Assembly: GCA_948467735.1 (NCBI GenBank)
Contig: CAOKFN010000009.1
Coordinates: 1-64,000 of the forward strand
Direction of reading: 5' to 3'
Origin: an uncultured bacterium
GTDB taxonomy: Bacteria; Bacillota; Clostridia; Lachnospirales; Lachnospiraceae
Length of the DNA stretch: 64,000 nucleotides
Below the pieces are notes generated by a model. That model worked only from the letters and a program-made list of their open reading frames with translations, had not been told where the DNA came from and did no database searches. Both the position numbers and the translations under genes were made by a program. Below, piece after piece: positions 1 through 7,601 of the stretch. Position 1 is the first letter of the stretch, and the number at the start of each line of letters is the position of its first letter.

Positions 1-545
1 CATTTCAGCGCCCTTACAGGGGAGCAATTTTCAGCTGCATAGAACGCATCTGAAATTTTCCCGGGCGCTTCCATTGCGAGGCTGTTTTTTTATTCCAGTT
101 CCGCCTCTCCATTTCAGCGCCCTTATAGGGGAGCAATTTTCAGCTGCATAGAATGCATCTGAAAATTCTCCCATGTGCCATCCGGTACATTGAGCTTCCA
201 TTCCGAGGCTGTTTTTTTATTCCAGTTCCCAATTATGGGAACTTGTTCCGCCTCTCCACTACAGTGCCCTTATAGGGAAGAAAATTTCATCTGCATAGGG
301 CGCAGCTAAAATTTCCTTCCAAGTGTCCGAAGGACGCTTTGAACTCTCGTTCCGAGGCTGTTTTTATTCCAGTTCCCAATTATGGGAACTTGTTCCGCCT
401 CTCCATTTCAGCGCCCTTATAGGGGAGCAATTTTCAGCTGCATAGAACGCATCTGAAAATTCTCCTATGTGCCATCTGGCACATTGAGCTTCCATTACGA
501 GGCTGTTTTTTATTTCAGTTCCCATAAATGGGAGCTTTTCCTATT
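1..545. repeat. Four tandem copies of a ~147-bp hairpin-bearing intergenic repeat
   Basis: Copies start near 1 (a shorter copy of ~109 bp), 110, 257 and 404, so the array has a period of 147 bp and may extend left of the window. Each copy begins with CATTTCAGCGCCCTTATAGG or a close variant and ends with a short tract of T and GCCTCTC. The second copy contains a near-perfect palindrome at 135-167 (15-bp arms AATTTTCAGCTGCAT and ATGCATCTGAAAATT). Copies 2 and 3 also carry a second palindrome, AGTTCCCAATTATGGGAACT. No ORF with a ribosome site was seen. The array lies just past the stop codon of the minus-strand gene at 545-940. A repeated structured RNA or a dispersed palindromic element is possible; the function is unknown. 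Confidence 0.85.
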
Positions 546-940
546 CAACATTGGCCGTCAGGCAGAAGGCTGTCCGACGGGGTATCGTGTTCTCCGGCGT
601 CGACGGAAAAACTGTGTATTACCTGTATTTTTGCGATAATGTGCCGGTTAAAGATTTCCAGCTCTTCCGCCGGAATCCAAAGCTCTTGGTGGTAACTGCC
701 GCCCACGGTGTGGACGTCAAATTGCCCGGCATAATCGTCCTCGATTTCAAATTTTGTCACATAGCCTTTGTGGTCGTCGTTGTAGGCGACATTCCATCGG
801 GACGCAATTTCGACGGCGTATGTTTCACTGCATACGGGATAAAAAATGGGCTGTTCGGGCAGTCTGGGCGGAAATTTCGTGTAACCGCTTTCCGCGATCA
901 GCTCCAGCTCTTTCGTTCCGACGGGCCTGTATAGTATCAT
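545..940 (-). CDS. Small conserved protein of the type annotated 'ADP-ribosylation/crystallin J1'
   Basis: A 131-residue soluble protein. It begins MILYRPVGTKELELI and contains FPPRLPEQPIFYPV, GYVTKFE and HQELWIPAEELEEFN-like motifs. From memory these match a short family in Clostridia often named ADP-ribosylation/crystallin J1; the biochemical activity is not established, so the name should not be read as function. The start at 940 is preferred over the in-frame ATG at 958 because an AGGAG ribosome site (minus strand, 949-954) sits at good spacing before 940 and would lie inside the longer form. It is a single gene on the minus strand, with the ~147-bp repeat array directly past its stop. 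Confidence 0.75.
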   Translation of the reverse strand: MILYRPVGTKELELIAESGYTKFPPRLPEQPIFYPVCSETYAVEIASRWNVAYNDDHKGYVTKFEIEDDYAGQFDVHTVGGSYHQELWIPAEELEIFNRHIIAKIQVIHSFSVDAGEHDTPSDSLLPDGQC

Positions 941-971
941 TTTCGCCGCTCCTTCCATGAAATGAAACTTG

Positions 972-1080
972 CTTTCTGTCCGGTTAATTTGCTTTCTATC
1001 CGGTTGGTTTGCTCTCTATCCGGTTAATTTGCTTTCTATCCGGTTGATTTGTTTCTTATTCGTCTGGTTTGCTTTCCAGT
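972..1080. repeat. Short tandem repeat, period about 20 bp
   Basis: About five imperfect copies of a unit like TTTGCTTTCTATCCGGTTAA. They lie upstream of the minus-strand gene ending at 545 and downstream of the exporter gene. An apparent 96-residue ORF across them is low complexity with no ribosome site. The rest of 941-1310 holds only this cluster and the next direct repeat. Confidence 0.8.
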
Positions 1081-1126
1081 CGGCCAAATTTGGTTTCGGC
1101 GTGATTGTCCAATTCCCTGTCTGCGG

Positions 1127-1228
1127 ACTGATTTCCCGCATGGCCAATGGATGCCTGCAGCCTGACAAGGAACCTGTCCAAGAGAGGGCGGAACTGATTT
1201 CCCGCGTGGCCAATGGATGCCTGCAGCC
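1127..1228. repeat. Direct repeat of about 35 bp, two copies
   Basis: The motif CTGATTTCCCGCATGGCCAA followed by TGGATGCCTGCAGCC occurs at 1127-1162 and again near 1193-1228, with one base changed. The copies are about 66 bp apart. No gene is associated with it. Confidence 0.8.
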
Positions 1229-1310
1229 GCCAAAGTCTGCCAAACTGTCCGGCTCATGAGTGGAAAGTATCGTGAACCGGCGGTAAATTGACCGTCCGTG
1301 AGCATCGTTC

Positions 1311-3644
1311 CTACTCGATTCCCCGCATGGCCAGCGCTTTTGTCTGCAGCTCGCTCAGCTTATAGAAGGTGCCCTTTTTGGCCAGCAGTTCCTCGTGGGT
1401 GCCCGATTCCGTAAGCCTGCCGTCGTCCAGCACGATTAGGTGGGAGGCGTTGCGCAGGGTGGAAAGACGGTGGGCAATGGACAATACGGTTCGTCCCTTC
1501 TCCAGCCGTTCCAAGGATTTCTGAATGGCCAGTTCCGTCTCCGTATCCACCGCGGAGGTGGCTTCGTCCAGAATCAGGATTTTAGGGTCCGCGAGAATGG
1601 CTCTCGCGATGGATATCCTCTGTTTTTCCCCTCCGGAAAGGGAGCGGGAGGAGGAGCCTAACAGGGTGTCGTAGCCTTGGGGCATCTTGCAGATGAAATC
1701 ATGGGCGTTGGCCTGAACCGCCGCCCGGATGATTTCTTCTCTGGATGCGTCCGGTCTTGCGTAGGCGATATTTTCCGCCACCGTTCCCATGAAAATATAG
1801 GTTTCCTGAGATACCATTGCCACGTTTTTGCGCAGTTCCCGGAAGCCGTACTGTTTTACGTTGATTCCGTCCACCAGCACCTCCCCTTCCTGCGTGTCAT
1901 AGAGGCGGGAAATCAGGTTGACGAGGGTGGATTTGCCCGCCCCGGAGCGTCCCACGATTCCGAATACTTCCCCGGCTTCCACATGGAAGCTGATGTCTTT
2001 TAGGATGGGCTTGTGAGCCTCATAGCCGAAGGTGACATTTTTCAATTCAATTTCGCCCCGGAGGGAAGCGGGCCTTAAGGGATCCGGCGCTTCCTTTACC
2101 TCCGGCACGGCGTCGATAATCTCAAACATGCGCTGGGCCGAGTTCATACAGTTGGTGTACCAGCGGATGATGCGGGACATAAATTCCAGCGGGCCCTTGA
2201 GCTGTCCCACATAGCCGGAGAAGGTCAGCAGAAGCCCCAGTTCAATGTCGGAGCCGCCGATCATCAAAGCGCCCCCCGCCGCCCATACCAGAAAGCTGAT
2301 GGTATCCTCCACGGTGCAGTATAAGGCGAAAAATTTATTGTCATAGCGGGCCAGATCCATTTCGGAAGTCCGGACTTTGCCGTTGCTTTTGGAAAAGCGG
2401 GTCATTTCCTGTTCCTGCTGTCCGAACGCCTTCACCACTCTTGCGCCGGTGAAATTCTCGTTCATCTGCCCTTTCAGACGGCGGTTGGCCCGATGGCGCT
2501 TGCCGTAATAATGCCACAGATGGGGCATCATGCGCAGGCTGATGACAACCAAGAAGGGCATCAGGATAACGGATACCAGCGCCAGCAGCGGATTCAGATA
2601 AAACATGATGATGCTGGTGGCAAGGATGTTCCCCACATTGATAAAGAAATAGGGAATGCCGTCGATAAAAAAGCTGGAAATCTCCTCCGCATCGTCGGAT
2701 ACCCGGGTCATCAAGCCCCCGGTCTGCCGTCTGGAATAAAAGCTGATGGAAAGCCGGCCCATGGAGGTGAATACCTGACTTTTTAATTTTCCCACCACCT
2801 CCGGCGCTATTTTGGCGGTCAGGGTTCCCTGAAGGACGCCAAGGCCCTGAATGAGTATTTTGGTCAGGATCATGGAGAGCACCAGCATGGTCAGGGCGGT
2901 GAAAAAGCGGCCGGCGGGAAGTCCCAGCAGGGCGAGGAAATTTTCATCCTTTGCCAGCACTCTGTCGTAGAGGACGGTGCCGCTTAAATAGGGCCATACC
3001 AAGTTCAGCACCGCCGTACCCAGATAGCAGAGCATCATCACCGCCAGATATTTCTTATAAGGTTTGAAGTAGGACATGACCCGCAGCAGGATGGATTTTT
3101 TATCCATGCATTTGGGACAGACCTTTCTCTCTTGGTCGGGGTAGATCATGCCGCATTTGGGACAGCATTCTTTTCCTTTTTTCACGTCCAAATCTTCCGG
3201 CGTAATCTCTTCCCCCTTTTTCAATTTGTCTCTCAGGCGGCAGAGTTTCAGAAAAGACTCCATCCGCGTGTTGGAAAAATGGCAGAGGTTTCGGTCTAGG
3301 CCGTCGATTTTGGCCATAAGGACGCCGGTGGCAACCTGACGGATGACTTCCATTTTTTCCACTTGTTTTAGATCGTAAATCTGTATGGCGGGCTCCTCGG
3401 CCAATGCGGCGCTGTCGGAATTATGGGATGCGTTCATCTGCCAGCCGCCGTAACCGCCGAAATTATATTCCGCTTTTTCTGCATAGGGATAAGCCGCCAG
3501 AATCAGTTTTTCCTTTGTGAGCGCCGCAATGGAATCCGCAAAGCGGTATTCCGCGTCAAAATCCGCGGCGGCCGCAAAGATAATTTCCTCTTTTTTGATT
3601 CCGTATTTGCGGGCGATACTGATAAAACTGTTCGGTAAATTCAT
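1311..3644 (-). CDS. ABC exporter (fused permease-ATPase) with N-terminal zinc-ribbon region
   Basis: A 777-residue half-transporter of the type I exporter fold. An N-terminal cytosolic region of about 190 residues carries a zinc-ribbon pattern, CPKCGMIYP followed by VCPKC, just before the first membrane helix (YFKPYKKYL). Six membrane segments follow. The ATPase part has Walker A GRSGAGKST, signature LSGGEKQR, Walker B ILILDEATSA and H-loop IAHRLS. The start is set at 3644 because GGAGG lies 8 nt before that ATG. The frame stays open upstream to 3911, but that stretch overlaps a terminator and leader. Most ABC exporters lack the zinc ribbon, and its role is unknown. The long leader suggests attenuation control, so a drug or peptide efflux role is plausible but not shown. 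Confidence 0.9.
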   Translation of the reverse strand: MNLPNSFISIARKYGIKKEEIIFAAAADFDAEYRFADSIAALTKEKLILAAYPYAEKAEYNFGGYGGWQMNASHNSDSAALAEEPAIQIYDLKQVEKMEVIRQVATGVLMAKIDGLDRNLCHFSNTRMESFLKLCRLRDKLKKGEEITPEDLDVKKGKECCPKCGMIYPDQERKVCPKCMDKKSILLRVMSYFKPYKKYLAVMMLCYLGTAVLNLVWPYLSGTVLYDRVLAKDENFLALLGLPAGRFFTALTMLVLSMILTKILIQGLGVLQGTLTAKIAPEVVGKLKSQVFTSMGRLSISFYSRRQTGGLMTRVSDDAEEISSFFIDGIPYFFINVGNILATSIIMFYLNPLLALVSVILMPFLVVISLRMMPHLWHYYGKRHRANRRLKGQMNENFTGARVVKAFGQQEQEMTRFSKSNGKVRTSEMDLARYDNKFFALYCTVEDTISFLVWAAGGALMIGGSDIELGLLLTFSGYVGQLKGPLEFMSRIIRWYTNCMNSAQRMFEIIDAVPEVKEAPDPLRPASLRGEIELKNVTFGYEAHKPILKDISFHVEAGEVFGIVGRSGAGKSTLVNLISRLYDTQEGEVLVDGINVKQYGFRELRKNVAMVSQETYIFMGTVAENIAYARPDASREEIIRAAVQANAHDFICKMPQGYDTLLGSSSRSLSGGEKQRISIARAILADPKILILDEATSAVDTETELAIQKSLERLEKGRTVLSIAHRLSTLRNASHLIVLDDGRLTESGTHEELLAKKGTFYKLSELQTKALAMRGIE

Positions 3645-3788
3645 TGATGTATTCCTCCATTTTAAACTCCCGGATTGCAGACCGTGATTCGGGCAGGGAA
3701 GCTTCCTCCCTGTCCGCTGTGGGAACCGACCGCCGTGAAGCCTGCGGGCCGCCTTCGCGGCCGAGCTTTTCTGGGCGGATCCGCACAC

Positions 3789-3823
3789 AAAAAAGCCATG
3801 GCTCCTAAGAGAAGTCATGGCTT
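3789..3823 (-). terminator. Intrinsic terminator inside the ABC-exporter leader (candidate attenuator)
   Basis: On the minus strand the arms AAGCCATGAC and GCCATGGCTT (9 of 10 paired) are followed by a T6 tract. It lies about 145 nt before the exporter start and about 350 nt after the promoter at 4176-4204. It would therefore end transcripts early unless an alternative fold forms. The stop codon of the candidate leader ORF at 3805-3945 falls in its loop. Confidence 0.8.
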
Positions 3824-3945
3824 GTTGACAGCATCTTATCATTTTTCTGCATGTCAATGTACAAAGGAACCGCGTTCCTGCAAACGGTGTATTTGTAGGA
3901 AGCGCCTGCATGTATGCTTATGATACATGTGGAAACCGTGTACAT
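3805..3945 (-). CDS. Candidate second leader ORF ending inside the terminator hairpin
   Basis: A 46-codon frame starting ATG TAC ACG and ending with TAG in the loop of the attenuator hairpin (TAG at 3805-3807). The last residues, KMLSTSHDFS, are encoded by the terminator's ascending arm. A ribosome near the end of this frame would disrupt the terminator, the usual geometry of ribosome-mediated attenuation. No good ribosome site precedes the ATG, so translation is uncertain. Hairpin AGGAAC/GTTCCT at 3865-3879 lies within it. Confidence 0.3.
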   Translation of the reverse strand: MYTVSTCIISIHAGASYKYTVCRNAVPLYIDMQKNDKMLSTSHDFS

Positions 3946-3993
3946 TCGTATGCATCGCGTCCATTCTGACATGGACGAAAAATGGCGATGAAC

Positions 3994-4080
3994 TCAAGTC
4001 GCAATATCCCGGGAGACAATCTTATGACTATTTGCTTGTAGTGCTTGGTGGGTTTTTATCCTGATTTGATTCAATGCCAT
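3994..4080 (-). CDS. 28-residue leader peptide upstream of the ABC exporter
   Basis: The ORF begins MALNQIRIKTHQALQ and ends IVSRDIAT before TGA. A very strong ribosome site, GGAAAGGAGG (minus strand, 4089-4098), lies 8 nt before the ATG, better than that of many full genes here. It is the first ORF after a consensus promoter. An 8-bp perfect hairpin (TAGAAAAC/GTTTTCTA, 4114-4140) lies before the ribosome site and a 7-bp hairpin (CGTCCAT/ATGGACG, 3958-3977) after the stop. The peptide has no membrane segment. Its position before a terminator and an efflux gene suggests a sensing leader peptide. I do not recognise the sequence. Confidence 0.65.
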   Translation of the reverse strand: MALNQIRIKTHQALQANSHKIVSRDIAT

Positions 4081-4175
4081 TTTAACTGCCTCCTTTCCTT
4101 TATTATTTGGCCGTAGAAAACAAATGAAGCAGGTTTTCTATGGCGCTTTCCTCATGTAACAGCGAATCTTTTCTT

Positions 4176-4204
4176 AGTATAAGCGCAATGGGGATGGATG
4201 TCAA
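4176..4204 (-). promoter_or_regulatory. Sigma-A promoter for the leader peptide and ABC exporter
   Basis: On the minus strand, -35 TTGACA (4199-4204) and -10 TATACT (4176-4181) are separated by exactly 17 bp. The -35 is a perfect consensus and the -10 has one mismatch. Transcription would start near 4168, giving a leader of about 520 nt before the exporter start. Confidence 0.85.
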
Positions 4205-4227
4205 CCTTTTTTTAACAGAATTGAGAA

Positions 4228-4412
4228 AAAATTGTAACAGTTCAGCCCACGCCATTCACAAAGCCGCGCTTACGCGCTTTCCGCTGCTTCGCAGCTGCCT
4301 TTGTTCATAAGACGGCGTTCCCTCACCCGATATAATCAGCCGAAAATTCGTGCAAGCACGATTTTCGGCCGCTTACATCGGCTGGTTGAACTGTTACACA
4401 AAATTGTAACAG
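4228..4412. repeat. MITE-like inverted-repeat element (~170 bp)
   Basis: The ends GTAACAGTTCAGCC (4234-4247) and GGTTGAACTGTTAC (4384-4397) are inverted repeats. A 13-bp direct repeat AAAATTGTAACAG is found at 4228-4240 and 4400-4412. Inside is a ~25-bp imperfect palindrome near 4329-4381 (GCCGAAAATTCGTG/CACGATTTTCGGC). No transposase is encoded. A shorter relative with the same ends lies at 48292-48322, so it is a dispersed family in this genome. It sits just upstream of the exporter promoter. Confidence 0.6.
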
Positions 4413-4832
4413 CGGGGAATTGGGCCGGGAGCTTCTGCCGCCGCATAAAACTGCAATAAAAAACGTGGTGAATTTCAAGCATTTTTTATGGAAGCGAATG
4501 GGAAACTGTGATAATATAATTTTAATCAATGGAACAGATTTTTGTTCCCAATGATACGCATATGACATGATGTAATTTATGCCGAAAGGGTTCCCAAAGC
4601 GGCGCGCTGTCCCTTTATCAATCAAACAGGAAAATCATTGGGATACGGAGCGATAGATGGAATTACCAAACAATCATTCATAAATATGACCGGCAATTTC
4701 CTTATTCCCGACATGAAACCGGTCGCAAACCGTACATATCGCCATTGCAGGATAAAGAAATCGTCCGTTTGAGCGGATATAAATATGTGGAAGAAAAGGC
4801 GGTTTACAGTAAGAGAAAAAAGGAGAAAAATA
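4413..4832. other. Gene-free stretch upstream of the zinc phospholipase-like gene
   Basis: An AT-rich 420-bp stretch. A TATAAT at 4515-4520 could be a -10 for the next gene, but no convincing -35 is found 16-18 bp upstream of it. No ORF with a ribosome site, no RNA gene and no other repeat was seen. Confidence 0.5.
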
Positions 4833-5513
4833 ATGGCATACACAATGACTCATATTTTAATTGCGGAAAGGGTTCTGGATGATATAAAAACGCAGGCGCC
4901 TATTGATTATCCCACATATATTGTCGGCGCGGCTGCGCCGGACGCAGTTCATGCCAGTCCTCGCTATACACGAACGCTGAAAGAAAAAAGTCATTTTTTC
5001 CCGGAAGGAGCTGTCTGGGGGAAAATCATGAAGGAAAGCAGGTTTAGGGATTGGATGGATAATATTAAAATGTTTTATATGTTGAATCACCATAAGTATG
5101 ACAGGGATTTTTTGCTGGGATATATGATTCATGTACTTACAGATGTTTTTTCCTGTAGACAAATATTCGTGCCTTTTTATGCTTCGCTGTCGAAAGAAAA
5201 TTTTGATGATAAAATGAATCAGTTCAGGGAAGAAAGCTATTGTGTAAATTATTATTTATTCTGCGAATATTCTAAGAGAAAAAACCTGTTTCAACTTCTG
5301 CGGGAGGGACGTTCCTGCTCGATTGTTGATGTGTTTGATGAAAAATTATTGGATGATAGAATAAAACAGCTCTATGATTTTGAGTTTAGGCCCCATGATA
5401 TAGAACATATGATTTATCATGAAATTTGTACGATTGAAAATACGAATAAGTTAATAGAGGATGTGCCTAAAATGATAAAGTCTGTATTTTTGGATGACTA
5501 TTATACTATATAA
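4833..5513 (+). CDS. Zinc-dependent phospholipase C family protein
   Basis: A 226-residue protein without a signal peptide. The spaced histidine and aspartate motifs MTHILIAERV (N-terminus), GAAAPDA (about 30-36), SHFF and LGYMIHVLTDVF (about 95-105) match the zinc-ligand pattern of the phospholipase C/S1-P1 nuclease-like family (PF00882). Many short bacterial members of this kind are cytosolic and of unknown substrate. The start at 4833 follows AAGGAG; an upstream in-frame start at 4785 has no such site. The coding sequence is more AT-rich than its neighbours, which may indicate acquisition. The next gene starts 56 bp later and may be co-transcribed. Confidence 0.8.
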   Translation: MAYTMTHILIAERVLDDIKTQAPIDYPTYIVGAAAPDAVHASPRYTRTLKEKSHFFPEGAVWGKIMKESRFRDWMDNIKMFYMLNHHKYDRDFLLGYMIHVLTDVFSCRQIFVPFYASLSKENFDDKMNQFREESYCVNYYLFCEYSKRKNLFQLLREGRSCSIVDVFDEKLLDDRIKQLYDFEFRPHDIEHMIYHEICTIENTNKLIEDVPKMIKSVFLDDYYTI

Positions 5514-5569
5514 CGTCGCAGGGATGATTGATTCGGATGAGTGAGGCGGAGAGCAGGGAGGTATGCTGT

Positions 5570-7309
5570 ATGGCGAAAACGGTGGCAATAGGAGTACAGG
5601 ATTTTGAAACTATGATTGTAAATGATTATTTTTATGTGGACAAAACAAATTTTATCCGCGAATGGTGGGAAAACGGGGACAGCGTGACTTTGATTACCCG
5701 TCCGAGACGTTTTGGCAAAACCCTGAATATGAACATGGTGGAGAGATTTTTTTCGCTGAAATACGCTGGAGGAGGTCATCTTTTTGAACATTTAAACATA
5801 TGGAAGGAGGAAAAATATCGGAATCTGCAGGGGACATATCCGGTGATCAGCCTCAGCTTTGCCAATGTGAAGGAGAATACCTTTGAGAACGCCAAGGTAA
5901 GGATCTGCCAGATACTTTCGGACTTGTATATTAAGAACGAATTTTTGAAGGAGGGCGGATTTCTTGCGGAGAAAGAATTAAAATATTTCGACAGGGTCTC
6001 CGAGCATATGGCGGAAACGGATGCAGTGATTTCCCTGCATAAATTGTGTGATTTTATGCAGCGATATTACGGCAGGAAGCCCATAATCCTTCTTGACGAA
6101 TATGATACGCCCATGCAGGAGGCATATATAGGCGGATTTTGGAATGAAATTGTTACCTTCATGAGAAATCTGTTCAATTCCACGTTTAAGACCAATCCGT
6201 TTCTGGATAGGGCGATTCTGACGGGAATTACAAGAGTAAGCATAGCTTCTTGCGAAGCATTGGAGAGTATTTTTTCGGATTTGAATAATCTGACTGTGGT
6301 AACAACAACCTCGGATATGTATGCGGATTCTTTTGGATTTACTCAGTCGGAAGTATCGGATGCTTTGCATGAGTTTGGGCTGTCGGAAATGGAAGGCAGG
6401 GTCAGGGACTGGTATGACGGCTTCACTTTCGGAAAAAGGACGGACATTTACAATCCATGGTCCATAATAAATTTCCTTAAGGAGAAGAAGGTGGCAATAT
6501 ACTGGGCGAATACCAGCAGCAACAGCCTAGTGGGGAAATTGATTCGCGAGGGCAGCAGGGATATTAAGATAACGATGGAAAGCCTTTTAAACGGAGGGGC
6601 GCTGAAAACAAGGATGGACGAGCAGATTGTGTTCAGCCAGCTTGACCATAACGAATATGCCATATGGAGCCTGCTGCTGGCAAGCGGGTATTTAAAGGTG
6701 GAAAGTTACGCAATAGACGGAGAAACGGGAAAAGAGGAATATACTCTGAAGCTCACAAACAAAGAAGTAAGGCTGATGTTTCAGAACATGATTGAAGGCT
6801 GGTTTAAAAATTATGCGCCTGCCTATAATGATTTCATCAAGGCATTGCTAAAGGATGATAAAAAGGCTATGAACCATTATATGAATAAGGTTGCGCTTGA
6901 GACGTTCAGCTGTTTTGACACGGGGAATAAGCCTTCCGAAAGCGCGGAGCCGGAACGCTTTTATCATGGGTTCGTTCTTGGGCTGATGGTGGAGCTGTCG
7001 GATCGATATGTCGTTACGTCGAATCGGGAGAGCGGTTTCGGACGGTATGACGTAATGCTGAAGCCTAAAAGCAGTATGGGCGGCGGGGCGGACGGCGCTT
7101 TGGGCCATTGTGGAAAAGACGCAATGATTATGGAGTTTAAAGTGCATGACGGGGAAGAGGAAAAGACGCTGAAGGATACGGTGGATGCGGCGCTGGCGCA
7201 GATAGAAGAGAAAGGGTATGCGGCCGCTTTGGAGGCGGAAGGGATTCCGGCGGAGCATATCAGAAAATATGGCTTTGCCTTTGAGGGAAAGAAGGTGCTG
7301 ATAGGCTAG
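5570..7309 (+). CDS. AAA-ATPase-like protein with C-terminal PD-(D/E)XK nuclease-type domain
   Basis: A 579-residue protein of the abundant AAA-ATPase_like (PF09820) plus PD-(D/E)XK (PF08011) architecture found in many copies in gut Firmicutes and Bacteroidetes. The start region GVQDFETMI...YFYVDKTNFI is typical. A Walker A-like RPRRFGKT (about residue 47), a Walker B-like ILLDEYDTP (about 175) and a C-terminal YDVML...IMEFKV pair, the nuclease-fold active-site pattern, are visible. Substrate and role are not established for the family. The start at 5570 follows GGAGG at 8 nt. It is followed by a minisatellite, not by a gene in the same operon. Confidence 0.85.
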   Translation: MAKTVAIGVQDFETMIVNDYFYVDKTNFIREWWENGDSVTLITRPRRFGKTLNMNMVERFFSLKYAGGGHLFEHLNIWKEEKYRNLQGTYPVISLSFANVKENTFENAKVRICQILSDLYIKNEFLKEGGFLAEKELKYFDRVSEHMAETDAVISLHKLCDFMQRYYGRKPIILLDEYDTPMQEAYIGGFWNEIVTFMRNLFNSTFKTNPFLDRAILTGITRVSIASCEALESIFSDLNNLTVVTTTSDMYADSFGFTQSEVSDALHEFGLSEMEGRVRDWYDGFTFGKRTDIYNPWSIINFLKEKKVAIYWANTSSNSLVGKLIREGSRDIKITMESLLNGGALKTRMDEQIVFSQLDHNEYAIWSLLLASGYLKVESYAIDGETGKEEYTLKLTNKEVRLMFQNMIEGWFKNYAPAYNDFIKALLKDDKKAMNHYMNKVALETFSCFDTGNKPSESAEPERFYHGFVLGLMVELSDRYVVTSNRESGFGRYDVMLKPKSSMGGGADGALGHCGKDAMIMEFKVHDGEEEKTLKDTVDAALAQIEEKGYAAALEAEGIPAEHIRKYGFAFEGKKVLIG

Positions 7310-7314
7310 GACAG

Positions 7315-7500
7315 TTGGACAGAGAGAGCATGACAGGCCGGGGGGTGGAAGAGAGAGGGCTGACAGTCCGGGGGTTGGCAGGGAGAGGTCATGACGGGCC
7401 GGGGCTTTGCAGAGAGGTCATGACGGGAGGGGGTGGCAGGGAGAGGGCTGACAGTCCGGGGTTGGGCAGACCGGTGCTTGATATGCCGGGACGGGCAGGC
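7315..7500 (+). repeat. Purine-rich minisatellite downstream of the AAA-ATPase gene
   Basis: Five or so degenerate copies of a unit near 33 bp containing GAGAGGGCTGACAGTCCGGGG or GAGAGGTCATGACGGGCCGG. It begins a few bases after the stop codon. Short apparent ORFs across it lack ribosome sites. Confidence 0.75.
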
Positions 7501-7533
7501 GGAAAGGCAGGAAATAGTTTTAAAAACTACATG

Positions 7534-7562
7534 TTGATATTTTCGCGCAAAAGTGGTATCCT
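7534..7562 (+). promoter_or_regulatory. Promoter for the degV-family gene
   Basis: -35 TTGATA (7534-7539), a 17-bp spacer and -10 TATCCT (7557-7562). It lies about 40 bp before the start at 7602, giving a short leader. Confidence 0.6.
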
Positions 7563-7601
7563 GTCTATTAGAAAGAAATAGATACGAAAGGTATGGTTGA
7601 T

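Noticed and set aside
1..545. CRISPR array
   Set aside because: The repeats are ~147 bp and contiguous, with no spacers of regular size, and no cas gene is present.
969..1259. 96-residue plus-strand ORF
   Set aside because: It runs through the 20-bp repeat, is low complexity, and lacks a ribosome site.
3645..3911. N-terminal extension of the ABC exporter to 3911
   Set aside because: It overlaps the terminator hairpin, has no ribosome site and is unlike any transporter start. The ATG at 3644 has GGAGG at 8 nt.
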